Below, piece after piece: positions 8,397 through 16,333 of a stretch of 42,466 bases of DNA; position 1 is the first letter of the stretch; the number at the start of each line of letters is the position of its first letter. The notes beneath the pieces are model-generated. The model saw nothing but the letters and a program-made list of their open reading frames with translations, searched no databases and had not been told where the DNA came from. This DNA comes from Acidobacteriota bacterium (GTDB lineage Bacteria; Acidobacteriota; UBA6911): contig JAFGAO010000115.1 of NCBI GenBank assembly GCA_016933615.1, positions 1-42,466 on the forward strand, read 5' to 3'. Made by a program: the position numbers and the translations under genes.

Positions 8397-10145
8397 GTGA
8401 AAAGAAAGCATCTAATAATAAGCTTGCTGCTGCTCGTCGCGGCGGCTGCAGCTTACACCGGACTGTCTCCGGATCAGACGCAGCTCCAGGCGGCCGATCA
8501 GCCCAAGATCACGGTCATGAACCCGGCCGTCACCAGCAAAATGGCGGACCGCGAGCCGTTGGGCCCCCGGCTCGACAATCTCGAAGGGAAAACGATCTAC
8601 ATGGTCGACATCAGCTGGGGCGGACCCGATGCGGCCCGCGTCGTTTTCGAAGAAATGACCGCATGGTTTGCCCAGAACATACCGACCGTCAAGACGGTCA
8701 TCAAAAGAAAAGCCGGGATGTACTCGCAGGACGATCCGCCGCTATGGAAAGAGATCGCCGCAAACGGAGACGCCGCCATCATCGGCGTATCCGGCTGAGA
8801 CGGCTGCACGTCGGCCGTGAGCCAACATGCAAAGATTCTCGAGAAAATGGGCATCCCGACTCTAGGCGCTGCGGGCGACAATGTCGTACGCTACGCCGTA
8901 GGATACAATTTCCAATACACAAACGGCATGCCGATCCGTTATATTGGAATCCCTTTCCCGGTTGCGGGGCAGCCGAGGGAAGTGCTTCACAGTTATGTTT
9001 TCGACAGGAACGACACACTGAGCGGCAAGCCGATGATGAAAGCCGTCGTCGACGCTTTAACCGCGCCGCCGACGCCGGAAGAAAAGATTTCAGGCCAGCC
9101 GCCGGAAGCGAAGGCGGAGCCTAGATTCCTGGCGCCCGATACGGCGGATAACCTGCAGCAGCTGTTCAAGGACAAGGACTGGACCGACTACAATCCCATC
9201 ATCCTTCCGACGGAAGAAAAGGTGAAGGAGATGCTCAAAGGAACCAGCCAGCCTCCTGACAAAGTCGTCAAGGTCATCTCCTGGCCGGGCGGAAACCGCT
9301 CCCTGACAGTTGAAAAGGTTGCCGTGTGCGCCGTAATGGCCGGGGCGAAGCCGAAGCAATTCCCGCTTATCCTGGCTGTTGCCATGTCGGTACCCTTCGG
9401 CAACTCGACCAGTTCCATGGCCAACATGATCCTGGTCAACGGACCCATCCGGAATGAACTCGAGATGAATTACCGGCTGAACGTCATGGGGCCCCACAAC
9501 GAGGTCAACTCGGTGGTGGGCCGCTGCTACACCCTGATGTCGAAGACGGCCGGAAACCTCCATTCAGGCAAAACGACCTTCAGCGGCCTCGGAAGCAACA
9601 TTCAGTACAACAACCTCTGCATCGCCGAAAACGAGGAAGCCCTGCCGGCGGGATGGGAACCCACCCACGTGCTCAAGGGATTCAAGGCCACCGAGAGCGT
9701 CGTCGCCGTCGGGACCGGCTGGAGCTACATCTCGAGCGTCGGCGAGGTTCAGCTGAAGTACCCGGTGCAGAACCTGATTCGCGACTACATGCGGTCGCTG
9801 ACCGGAATGGGAGCCACCGTCATCGTGACACCCGAGACCGCCGGCCTTCTCAGGGATGCGCAGGGATTCAAAACCAAGCGCGACCTCAGCGCCTGGCTGG
9901 CGAACAACGTGGAAAAAACCATCGGCTCCTACTGGGGCAACGGCGTTATCTCTACGATGAATACATCCATGGCACTCCAGGGCATGGAACCCTTGGCATC
10001 CCAGCTCAAGGCGGACCCTGAAACGATGATGAAGCCTTTCCAGGCGGGACAGGTGAACATTGTCGTGGCGGGCCAGGGACAGACCACCTGGTTTGTCACC
10101 GATTTCGGAGTCGGACGCGGCACACGGGTCGACAACTGGAGATAA
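8397..10145 (+). CDS. Exported UGSC-family selenoprotein (Sec134, UDGC motif)
   Basis: This is read as one gene of 582 residues through an in-frame TGA at 8796-8798. It starts at GTG 8397, four bases after AAGGAG. Residues 1-27 form a Sec-type signal peptide (MKRKHLIISLLLLVAAAAA). The UGSC-type domain follows: EGKTIYMVD, then IIGVSG-U-DGCTSAV around residue 134, then LEKMGIPT. Upstream and downstream parts share one frame with no other stop, and the join falls exactly at the family's redox motif U-x-x-C. The C-terminal 440 residues include LQQLFKDKDWTDYNPIILPT and VCAVMAGAKPKQFPLILAVA, both matched in the paralogue at 10281-11951. A hairpin fitting a bacterial SECIS lies just after the TGA. 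It probably acts as a periplasmic thiol/selenol oxidoreductase. Family and Sec assignment are strong; substrate is unknown. Naive gene calling would split it at the TGA. Confidence 0.85.
8796..8798 (+). other. In-frame TGA read as selenocysteine (Sec134)
   Basis: The TGA lies between codons for ...IIGVSG and DGCTSAV..., giving U-D-G-C. The paralogue has U-S-V-C at the equivalent place, and the family is named for U-G-S-C, so a selenol with a cysteine two residues on is the expected active site. The next possible start (GTG 8817) has no ribosome site, so re-initiation is unlikely. Confidence 0.85.
8802..8823 (+). promoter_or_regulatory. Candidate bacterial SECIS hairpin
   Basis: Three bases after the TGA, GGCT (8802-8805) pairs with AGCC (8820-8823) and CACG (8807-8810) pairs with CGTG (8816-8819). 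This leaves one bulged G (8806) and a five-base loop TCGGC. That is eight base pairs with one bulge inside the coding sequence. The bulge-stem-small-loop design and the position fit a bacterial SECIS that recruits SelB, although the bulged base is G and not the U of E. coli fdhF. Confidence 0.65.
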
Positions 10146-10164
10146 ACGAAGAAACATTGATACC

Positions 10165-10184
10165 GGCGAACCTTGTGTTCGCCC
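10165..10184. repeat. Palindromic intergenic repeat, copy in reverse sense
   Basis: GGCGAACCTTGTGTTCGCCC is a short imperfect palindrome just after the first selenoprotein gene. The same element in the opposite sense lies at 10251-10269, and several copies occur at 42203-42466. Confidence 0.75.
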
Positions 10185-10200
10185 TTAAAACTACAAACAA

Positions 10201-10235
10201 AAGCCCCGGGCAAAACCCGGGGCTTTTTTTATTTT
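10201..10235 (+). terminator. Strong bidirectional intrinsic terminator
   Basis: AAGCCCCGGG (10201-10210), loop CAAAA, CCCGGGGCTT (10216-10225), then a T-rich tract to about 10235. The perfect 10-bp GC-rich stem ends transcription of the plus-strand selenoprotein gene and sits between two convergent genes. Confidence 0.92.
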
Positions 10236-10236
10236 A

Positions 10237-10276
10237 GGCGTAGGGGCGAAGCGAACACAAGGTTCGCCCATACGCC
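10237..10276. repeat. Extended palindromic repeat between convergent selenoprotein genes
   Basis: GGCGTAGGGGCGAA (10237-10250) and TTCGCCCATACGCC (10263-10276) are inverted repeats with one mismatch. They enclose GCGAACACAAGG, so the core GCGAACACAAGGTTCGCCC is embedded in a long hairpin. It lies four bases past the stop of the reverse-strand gene and may also serve as its terminator. Confidence 0.75.
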
Positions 10277-10280
10277 TGTT

Positions 10281-11951
10281 TTATCTCCACTCGTCGATAT
10301 TGATGGACCGGGTGGGCACCATGCCGCCCGCCATCCAGTAGTTGTTGTTGGACCCGCCGGTAACGACAACGTGGAAATTGCCGCCGCCCATGCCGAAACC
10401 GCCGGCTTTCCCTTTCGGCTTCGGCTGCGCCGATGCGCCCGTCACGTATTCGGTGAACTTATCCATCGTATCGTACCCGTCATCGGCGATGAAATTGGCG
10501 ATGGGAGGGCTCAAGACCAGCAGCGTCCCGAACAGATCGGGCGACTGCTGTTCGTAGATGTCCTTGGCAATTTTAGGGTAATCCATGACGGTCTGCCAGA
10601 CGTTGGCTTTCCAGTTCTTGGCGGAAAGAAGACCCCACCCAGTAAACAGCGTGACGACATTCTCGCCTTTCCGGAACCCTCTCCTGACCGAAAGCGGCTG
10701 GAAGGGGGACTTCTCTTCATTTTCGGCCATTATGAGAGCGAGCGCATTCTGGGCATTGCCTACAGTGCCCATGTAGGTCGTCCCGACTTTCCCGCAGTTT
10801 CCGCCGTTGATGGACAGCAGGTTCCAGGCTCTTCCTATGGCCGTATTGGCATGGGCATAGGGGCCTACGGCCCCCTCCTCGTAATTGAGCCCGATTTCGT
10901 CGCGGATGTCGCCGTTGATGACCGCGCCCGCCGCGAAGCCGTTGTCGGAAACATTCACGGCCGTCTGCCCGCTCGAACCCAGCGCCAGAATGACCGGGAA
11001 ATATTCCGGTTTGGCTCCAGCCATCACCGCATTGATGGCGGCCGTTTTCACCGTATAGGTCCATGTCTCGCCGGCCCCGGAACCCGGATTCATTCTTCCC
11101 AGCTGCTCGTCCGGATCGTGGCTGGTGGCCTTCAGCATTTCATCGACCAGTTCTTTGGTGGGAAGGATGACCGGCATGAAGTCGGTGTACCTCTTTTCGA
11201 GAAACAGCTGCTGAAGCTCGGCAGCCGTCCCGGTGTAGGCAGGCGGTCCCATATCGCGCTCTATCTGTCCTGTCTTGGTATCTTCGGGAGCCAAAGGCCG
11301 GGTGAGTTTATCAACGATTTCCTCGGCGACGGCTTTTCCTGTAAGCGGATTTTTGCCGTATACAACGGATTTGCGCAGCTGCTCGCCCGTTTTGGCCCAG
11401 ACAGGCCCCTGGATATATTGAACACGCATTCCAGGCATCCCTCTGAACCTGGAGACTCCTATCAACTGCTCTTCAAATTCGGCGAGAGCGACTGGTATGG
11501 CGGGTTTTCTTAATGTTGCTTCGAAATCTATCGCTTGCTCGGTGACCCCGGGCGCACAGACGCTTCAATGTCCGAGGGGAATGATCATGGCATCGGCCTT
11601 TTCCGCCATTTCATCCCACAGAGCCTGGTCCCTGCCTCCCATACCGCCTCGTTTATCCTTATAAACAAAGGTCGTATCAGGGAACTGTTCGCTGAATCCT
11701 TTTTGCATCTCCGCGCACAGAATGTTCGAGCCCGGATAGCCGTCATTCACGATATAGATGGTCTTGCCTTCTATCGCGTCCAGACGGGGCGCCATCGGTT
11801 TCAGTTCGATGGGAGGCGGCGTGCCCATCGGATTGAGCACGGTGAATTTTTCCGCGGATGCCGCCTGCGCCTGGTCGTTCCACGGCGGGAAGCCGCAGAA
11901 CAGGCCCAGGCAAATCGCTGTCATTGCAGCCGCAAACACATAGCGCTTCAT
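10281..11951 (-). CDS. Exported UGSC-family selenoprotein paralogue (Sec129, USVC motif)
   Basis: This is read as one gene of 556 residues through an in-frame TGA at 11565-11567. It starts at ATG 11951, eight bases after AAGGAGG. A signal peptide occupies about residues 1-31 (MKRYVFAAAMTAICLGLFCG). The UGSC-type domain has EGKTIYIVNDGYPG, then MIIPLGH-U-SVCAPGV around residue 129, then LRKPAIPV. The 34 codons between the TGA and the next ATG are open and continue the alignment with the paralogue at 8397-10145. Shared blocks include ELQQLF-x3-R/D-x-TD-x2-PVILPT, NAVMAGAKPEYFPVILAL and a C-terminal D-x-WR ending. A glycine-rich insert (GGFGMGGGNF) near the C-terminus is private to this copy. 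A periplasmic selenol/thiol redox protein of unknown substrate is inferred. The two genes converge on a shared terminator. Confidence 0.82.
11565..11567 (-). other. In-frame TGA read as selenocysteine (Sec129)
   Basis: On the reverse strand the TGA follows ...MIIPLGH and precedes SVCAPGV..., giving U-S-V-C. Its position matches Sec134 of the paralogue. By eye the downstream RNA gives only a weaker hairpin (CU-GUG pairing with CAC-AG across a ten-base loop), so the SECIS here is less certain than in the other gene. Confidence 0.78.
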
Positions 11952-12243
11952 ACTTCAATCCTCCTTTTTTTGAAACAAATTGCGCAGTTTATCTGCGTTT
12001 CCCCGGCTTAAACAAATTAAAAAGTATCTCAATCCCGTTATTAGGAGATGTTTTCACTCTAGGCAGTACACCGGGGCATGTCAAACAAATTTCGCGGGCG
12101 ATCCGATAGGAAAAAAAGGACAGACGTTTCAACGTCGGATGTTGAACGTTCAGACGTTTCGGCAATCAACCTTTTCACGAAATTTTATTTTTTTATGTAA
12201 TAATTCCACGTCCCGCACGTTTGGATGGTTGAGGTGACCGGAC

Positions 12244-12765
12244 ATGGGAACATTCCAGGGTCTTGCAAACGTGCGGCCCATCGCCATGACATCGTCGACG
12301 GACATTACCGATCTGTATGAGCGCCACTGCGAGGCCGTCTACCGCACGGCTCTGCGCGTCACCGGGAATCCGGAGGACGCCGAGGACGCCCTTCAGACCG
12401 TGTTCCTTCGCATTCTCAAAGGCGCCAAAGGTTCGGAAATCGAATCCATGCCGGAAGCCTATTTCCGGCGGGCGGCCGCGAATGCGGCCCTGGACCTGCT
12501 GCGCCGCAGGGTCCTGCGCGCCGAAACGGAGCTCAACGAAGCATCGTTCCATGCTGCAACGCAAGACCGGCCTCTACTGAAAGAACGGCTGCGGCGGGCG
12601 ATCGCCTCGCTGGAAGAGGACGACGCCGTCCTGTTCCTGCTGCGCTACGTCGAAGGGCTGTCCAACGGAGAGCTGGCATCCCTGCTCGGACAGGAAAAGA
12701 ACAATATCGCGGTTCGGCTGCACCGCATACGCCAATCCCTGCAAGCCGAAATGCAACGCCATTAA
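12244..12765 (+). CDS. ECF-type RNA polymerase sigma factor
   Basis: This is a 173-residue sigma-70-family protein with only regions 2 and 4. Region 2 spans LYERHCEAVYRTALRVTGNPEDAEDALQ (about 23-50) and includes the core-binding helix and the AEDALQTVFL element; region 4 covers about residues 120-170 (ALFLLRYVEGLSNGELA-type helix-turn-helix, ending HRIRQSLQAEM). The start at 12244 follows GAGGTG (12231-12236). Twelve bases after its stop begins a membrane protein with a zinc-binding anti-sigma domain, which is the usual arrangement of an ECF factor and its cognate regulator. Its targets probably include its own operon and perhaps the ABC genes downstream; this is inference. The AACGT-rich sequence upstream (12121-12160) may matter for expression. 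Confidence 0.92.
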   Translation: MGTFQGLANVRPIAMTSSTDITDLYERHCEAVYRTALRVTGNPEDAEDALQTVFLRILKGAKGSEIESMPEAYFRRAAANAALDLLRRRVLRAETELNEASFHAATQDRPLLKERLRRAIASLEEDDAVLFLLRYVEGLSNGELASLLGQEKNNIAVRLHRIRQSLQAEMQRH

Positions 12766-12777
12766 AGGAGGTCTGCG

Positions 12778-15219
12778 ATGCCTGACGATCGCCTGGATAA
12801 AGCAATCGATGCAATGAGAAACGAACCCGTCGATCCCGCAAAGCTGGAGATCGCACAAACGCGCGTCCGGCGCAAGCTGGAAGGGGAAGCGCATTCGGTA
12901 TGCACGGAGTTCCGGAAAGATCTGCAGGGCTACCTCGAGGAAAGCCTGGCCGCCGGCCGGCTGCTGCTGCTGGAAGACCACCTGGGCCGCTGTCCCGGAT
13001 GCCGCGCGCATCTGGCCGAACTGAAAGGGGGGCACAAAGTTGCGGCAATGCCCGTAAGGCGGGCTGCCCGCTGGCCGCGCCGGGCCGCCTGGGCCGCGGC
13101 CGCAGCCATGATTCTGTTCGCCCTCTACCTTGGCCGCGGCGCCCTTTACAGCATTCTTCCCGCGCAAGGCACGGTCGCCGCGGTGGATTCCGTCGCCGGG
13201 AAACTACACCTGGTTTCCGGCGGCGTGCTGAAACCGGGCGACTCCATAAGCCGGAACGATGCCGTGCGCACCCCGACCGGCACGCGCGCCCGGCTGCGCC
13301 TTCCAGACGGATCGCTGGTCGACGTCAATGAAAGCACCGAACTAACCATACAAAGCGCCCTGAACGGACGTTCCATTCAGCTCAAACGGGGCGACATCCT
13401 CGTCCGGGCCGAGAAACAGCACCTGGGTCACCTGCGGGTCGCGACGCGGGATTCGCTGACATCGGTAAAGGGAACCGTGTTCGCCGTTTCTTCGGGAATC
13501 GGCGGCACCCTGGTATCCGTTATTGAAGGTTCCGTCGCTGTGGCCTACTCGGGCACGGATGTTGTTCTGAGTCCCGGGGAGCAGGCGGCCACGAACCCGG
13601 CGCTCGAAAGCTCGGTGCCGCAGGCGATATCCTGGAGTCCCGACGCCGATGCCTACATCGGCATGCTGTCGGCCCTGGTGCGGGTTGAAAAGCGGATGGC
13701 AGAACTTCCCCCACCGCTTCTGCCCGCGCAATCGCGGCTGATTCCATGCGTCCCGCCCAACATGGTCCTTTACGGAGCCTTTGCAAACATCGGCGACAGC
13801 CTGGATCAGGCGACCGCCATACTGGAACAACAGGCCATGGAAAATGCCGATTTCGGCCGCTGGTGGGACTACGTCAACGACAAAGGCCTGCAGTCCATGA
13901 TCGATCTTGTCCGGAACATAAACGCGCACCTGGGGAACGAAATCGTCTACGGACTCACCTCAATCCAGCCCGGAGCGACTGAAAAAATTCCCCTGATCCT
14001 GGCCGAGGTGAAACCGGGCGATCAATCGCAGCTGGAAGACGCCCTAGGGTTGCTGTCCGGCGGTGAGAATTCCTTCCCCCTGCCCTATTACCTGGACGAC
14101 ACGCTGCTGCTAGTGTCCAACACGCAGCAGAATCTCGACTGGCTGTGGGCCAACCTGGGGCAGGGCGCCGCGGCTCCATTTACTTCAGCCCTTGCAGCCC
14201 GCTACAGCAGCGGAATAAGCTGGCTGCTGGGCGTAGACATGGAATCCATTATTCCCCTGTCGGGCAACGCGCCTGACTTCATGCCCGCTCGGCAGGTAAA
14301 ACATCTGTTTTTCGATCAACGCAGCGTTCTTGGAATTCCCGAGAATGAAATGCTGGTCGCGTTCAACGGGCCGCGCATGGGACTTGCCTCTGCCATGGCG
14401 GGCTCGGGCTCAGGCGCCGCCGCCGAATACATAACGGCAGATGCTCTTGCCGCCGGCTATGTTGCGATCCGGGAACCGCAGCAGCTTTTCGAGGAACTCC
14501 TCGCGCAATCCGCACGGCTCAATCCCGCGGTTGCCGAAAACCTGTCTCAGGCGGAATCCCGGCTCGGGATCGATTTCTCCAACGACCTCGCCCGGACCCT
14601 GGGAACGGAATCGGCCTTCTCGCTCGAGAGCATCTCCACGGCGGGACCGGCGTGGAGCCTGGCCATTCTTGTATACGATGCCGCAGCCCTGGAGGAATCC
14701 GTCTTCAGGCTCGTTGATTTCTGCAACATGGAGCTGGAAAATGCCGGGAAAACAACACGGATTTTGTATTCCCGGGACACTGTCGACGGAAGAACCTGGA
14801 CAACGGTGCAATCGACGGAACATCCGTCCAAAATCACATGGACCTTCGACCGGGGGTACCTTGTGGCGTCGTCCGACCGCGCGATCGCCCTGCGGGCGAT
14901 CGCCACGCGCGACGGCGGGCTGCCGCTGGTCTTCTCATCCGCCTTTCAGCAGCAGCTGCCGGCGTCGGCGGGACTGCACCCATCCGGATTTCTCTGGCTG
15001 AACACACAGGGAGCATTCAGGAACCTGGGAGCCCTTGTTCCCGATCCCTCGATCCGGGAATTAACTATGGAACGCGATCCGATTCTGGTAGTTTTTAATG
15101 CCGCGGCGGAACAAATCCGCGCCGCCAGCCGTACCAGACTATCGAGCGTGTTCATGGATCTTATGCTGCTGGAGGGGCTGGGCCGAAACATAGCCGGACG
15201 GCAGCAGACAGCCATGTAA
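12778..15219 (+). CDS. ZAS-TM-FecR protein with long C-terminal region
   Basis: This is an 813-residue membrane protein. Residues 40-85 carry a zinc-binding anti-sigma motif H68-x3-C72-x2-C75. One transmembrane helix lies at about 102-119. A FecR domain follows at about 140-245 (GDSISRNDAVRTPTGTRARL, SVKGTVFAV, SVIEGSVAV), then a long, presumably periplasmic, C-terminal region of about 550 residues that I cannot assign firmly. That region has repeated PPNMVLYGAF/LVAFNGPRM-like segments reminiscent of DUF3352-type surface proteins. AAAGGAGG nine bases before the ATG gives a strong ribosome site, and the gene follows the ECF sigma gene by 12 bases. It likely holds the sigma factor and releases it on a periplasmic signal. 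It is far larger than usual FecR or anti-sigma proteins. Confidence 0.85.
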   Translation: MPDDRLDKAIDAMRNEPVDPAKLEIAQTRVRRKLEGEAHSVCTEFRKDLQGYLEESLAAGRLLLLEDHLGRCPGCRAHLAELKGGHKVAAMPVRRAARWPRRAAWAAAAAMILFALYLGRGALYSILPAQGTVAAVDSVAGKLHLVSGGVLKPGDSISRNDAVRTPTGTRARLRLPDGSLVDVNESTELTIQSALNGRSIQLKRGDILVRAEKQHLGHLRVATRDSLTSVKGTVFAVSSGIGGTLVSVIEGSVAVAYSGTDVVLSPGEQAATNPALESSVPQAISWSPDADAYIGMLSALVRVEKRMAELPPPLLPAQSRLIPCVPPNMVLYGAFANIGDSLDQATAILEQQAMENADFGRWWDYVNDKGLQSMIDLVRNINAHLGNEIVYGLTSIQPGATEKIPLILAEVKPGDQSQLEDALGLLSGGENSFPLPYYLDDTLLLVSNTQQNLDWLWANLGQGAAAPFTSALAARYSSGISWLLGVDMESIIPLSGNAPDFMPARQVKHLFFDQRSVLGIPENEMLVAFNGPRMGLASAMAGSGSGAAAEYITADALAAGYVAIREPQQLFEELLAQSARLNPAVAENLSQAESRLGIDFSNDLARTLGTESAFSLESISTAGPAWSLAILVYDAAALEESVFRLVDFCNMELENAGKTTRILYSRDTVDGRTWTTVQSTEHPSKITWTFDRGYLVASSDRAIALRAIATRDGGLPLVFSSAFQQQLPASAGLHPSGFLWLNTQGAFRNLGALVPDPSIRELTMERDPILVVFNAAAEQIRAASRTRLSSVFMDLMLLEGLGRNIAGRQQTAM

Positions 15220-15240
15220 GGAATAATCGTAAAACGTTGG

Positions 15241-15265
15241 ACGTCAAACTTTAAAAGTTTGACGT
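15241..15265. repeat. Perfect 11-bp inverted repeat, possible operator
   Basis: ACGTCAAACTT, spacer TAA, AAGTTTGACGT, centred between the FecR-like gene and the ABC operon. There is no T tract on the plus strand right after it. It could be a regulator binding site, a terminator-like hairpin or an intergenic repeat; similar AACGT/ACGTT-rich strings occur at 12121-12160, 16280-16305 and 38157-38200. Confidence 0.55.
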
Positions 15266-15299
15266 TCCGACCTTTTGCGTTCAACGGAAAATCTATTTG

Positions 15300-16268
15300 A
15301 TGCCTCCACCGGTTGTAGAACTGGAAAGCCTGAGAGTGCGTCTCGGCAACCGGGAGATCCTCCACGACATTTCCCACCGTCTCGGTGTTTCCGGAACGGG
15401 AAAAGCCATCGGTTTGCTCGGACCCAACGGTGCCGGCAAATCCACCCTGATCCTTACACTGCTGGGATTCCACAGGCCGGCGGCGGGCAAAGCCCGCGTG
15501 CTGGGCTATGACTGCCGGCGGCAGGCGTTCGAGGTGCGCGCGCGCGTCGGATACATGCCCGAAACAGAAAGCTACATCGCCGACATGACCGCCGTCGCGA
15601 CGCTGCGGCTCATGGCGGAACTGTCCGGCCTTCCACCCAGAACCGCTCTTGAGAAGACGCACGAGGCCCTGTTTCACGTCGGCCTCGGCGAAGCGCGCTA
15701 CCGGGAACTGCGGACCTATTCGCTGGGCATGAAACAGATGGCCAAACTCGCCCAGGCCATCGTCCACGGCCCGGAACTGCTCATCCTGGACGAACCGACC
15801 AACGGGCTGGACCCGTCCGCGCGGCAGCGGATGCTGCGGATGATCCGCGAAATGAAGGAAAATCAGAACATGAACGTGCTTTTATGCTCCCACCTGCTGG
15901 GCGACGTCGAACAGGTGTGCGACGAAGTCGTCATCATGAACGAAGGAAAGATCGTGTACGAATGCAACCTGGAGGCCGAACGCCGCTCCAACAGGTGCTT
16001 CGTCGAGCTTGAAGTCACCGGAGACGACACGGGACTCGGCGCGGCGCTTGCCGGGATCGGGGCGGAAGGCGTCGCGGAAGGCGGGGGCAGATGGCGCATC
16101 GTTCTCGAGCCCGGGTCGGAGACGGATGTCCTCTGGGACCTGCTGGCGCGCGAGAACCTGCTGGTCCGGAAACTGACCCACCGGCGCGACACCCTGGAGG
16201 AGATATTCCTGAAAGCGGTCGGCCGCATCGCGCACACTCCGGGGGAGCACGGCCAGGCGAGGGAATGA
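15300..16268 (+). CDS. ABC transporter ATP-binding protein
   Basis: This ATPase of about 322 residues energises an ABC-2-type export system. Walker A is GPNGAGKS near residue 40. The signature region reads YSLGMKQMAKLAQAI, where the canonical LSGGQ is replaced by SLGMKQ as in many ABC-2 (CcmA/DrrA-like) ATPases. Walker B is LLILDEPTNGLDP, and the H-loop is CSHLLGDVE. The C-terminal 70 residues (EVTGDDTGLG to TLEEIFLKAVG) form the regulatory tail seen in DrrA-type proteins. ATG 15300 is preferred over an adjacent TTG. It is the first of four consecutive transporter genes. The substrate is unknown. Confidence 0.93.
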   Translation: MPPPVVELESLRVRLGNREILHDISHRLGVSGTGKAIGLLGPNGAGKSTLILTLLGFHRPAAGKARVLGYDCRRQAFEVRARVGYMPETESYIADMTAVATLRLMAELSGLPPRTALEKTHEALFHVGLGEARYRELRTYSLGMKQMAKLAQAIVHGPELLILDEPTNGLDPSARQRMLRMIREMKENQNMNVLLCSHLLGDVEQVCDEVVIMNEGKIVYECNLEAERRSNRCFVELEVTGDDTGLGAALAGIGAEGVAEGGGRWRIVLEPGSETDVLWDLLARENLLVRKLTHRRDTLEEIFLKAVGRIAHTPGEHGQARE

Positions 16269-16333
16269 ATGCCCCTGTACATTCGAACGTTTGAACGTTT
16301 CGGGCACTGCGATCGATCAGCTGGAGACATCAC

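Noticed and set aside
8817-10145. Separate gene starting at GTG 8817
   Set aside because: It is the same frame as the upstream gene, has no ribosome site, and the join at TGA 8796 is at the U-x-x-C motif shared with the paralogue. Treated as one selenoprotein.
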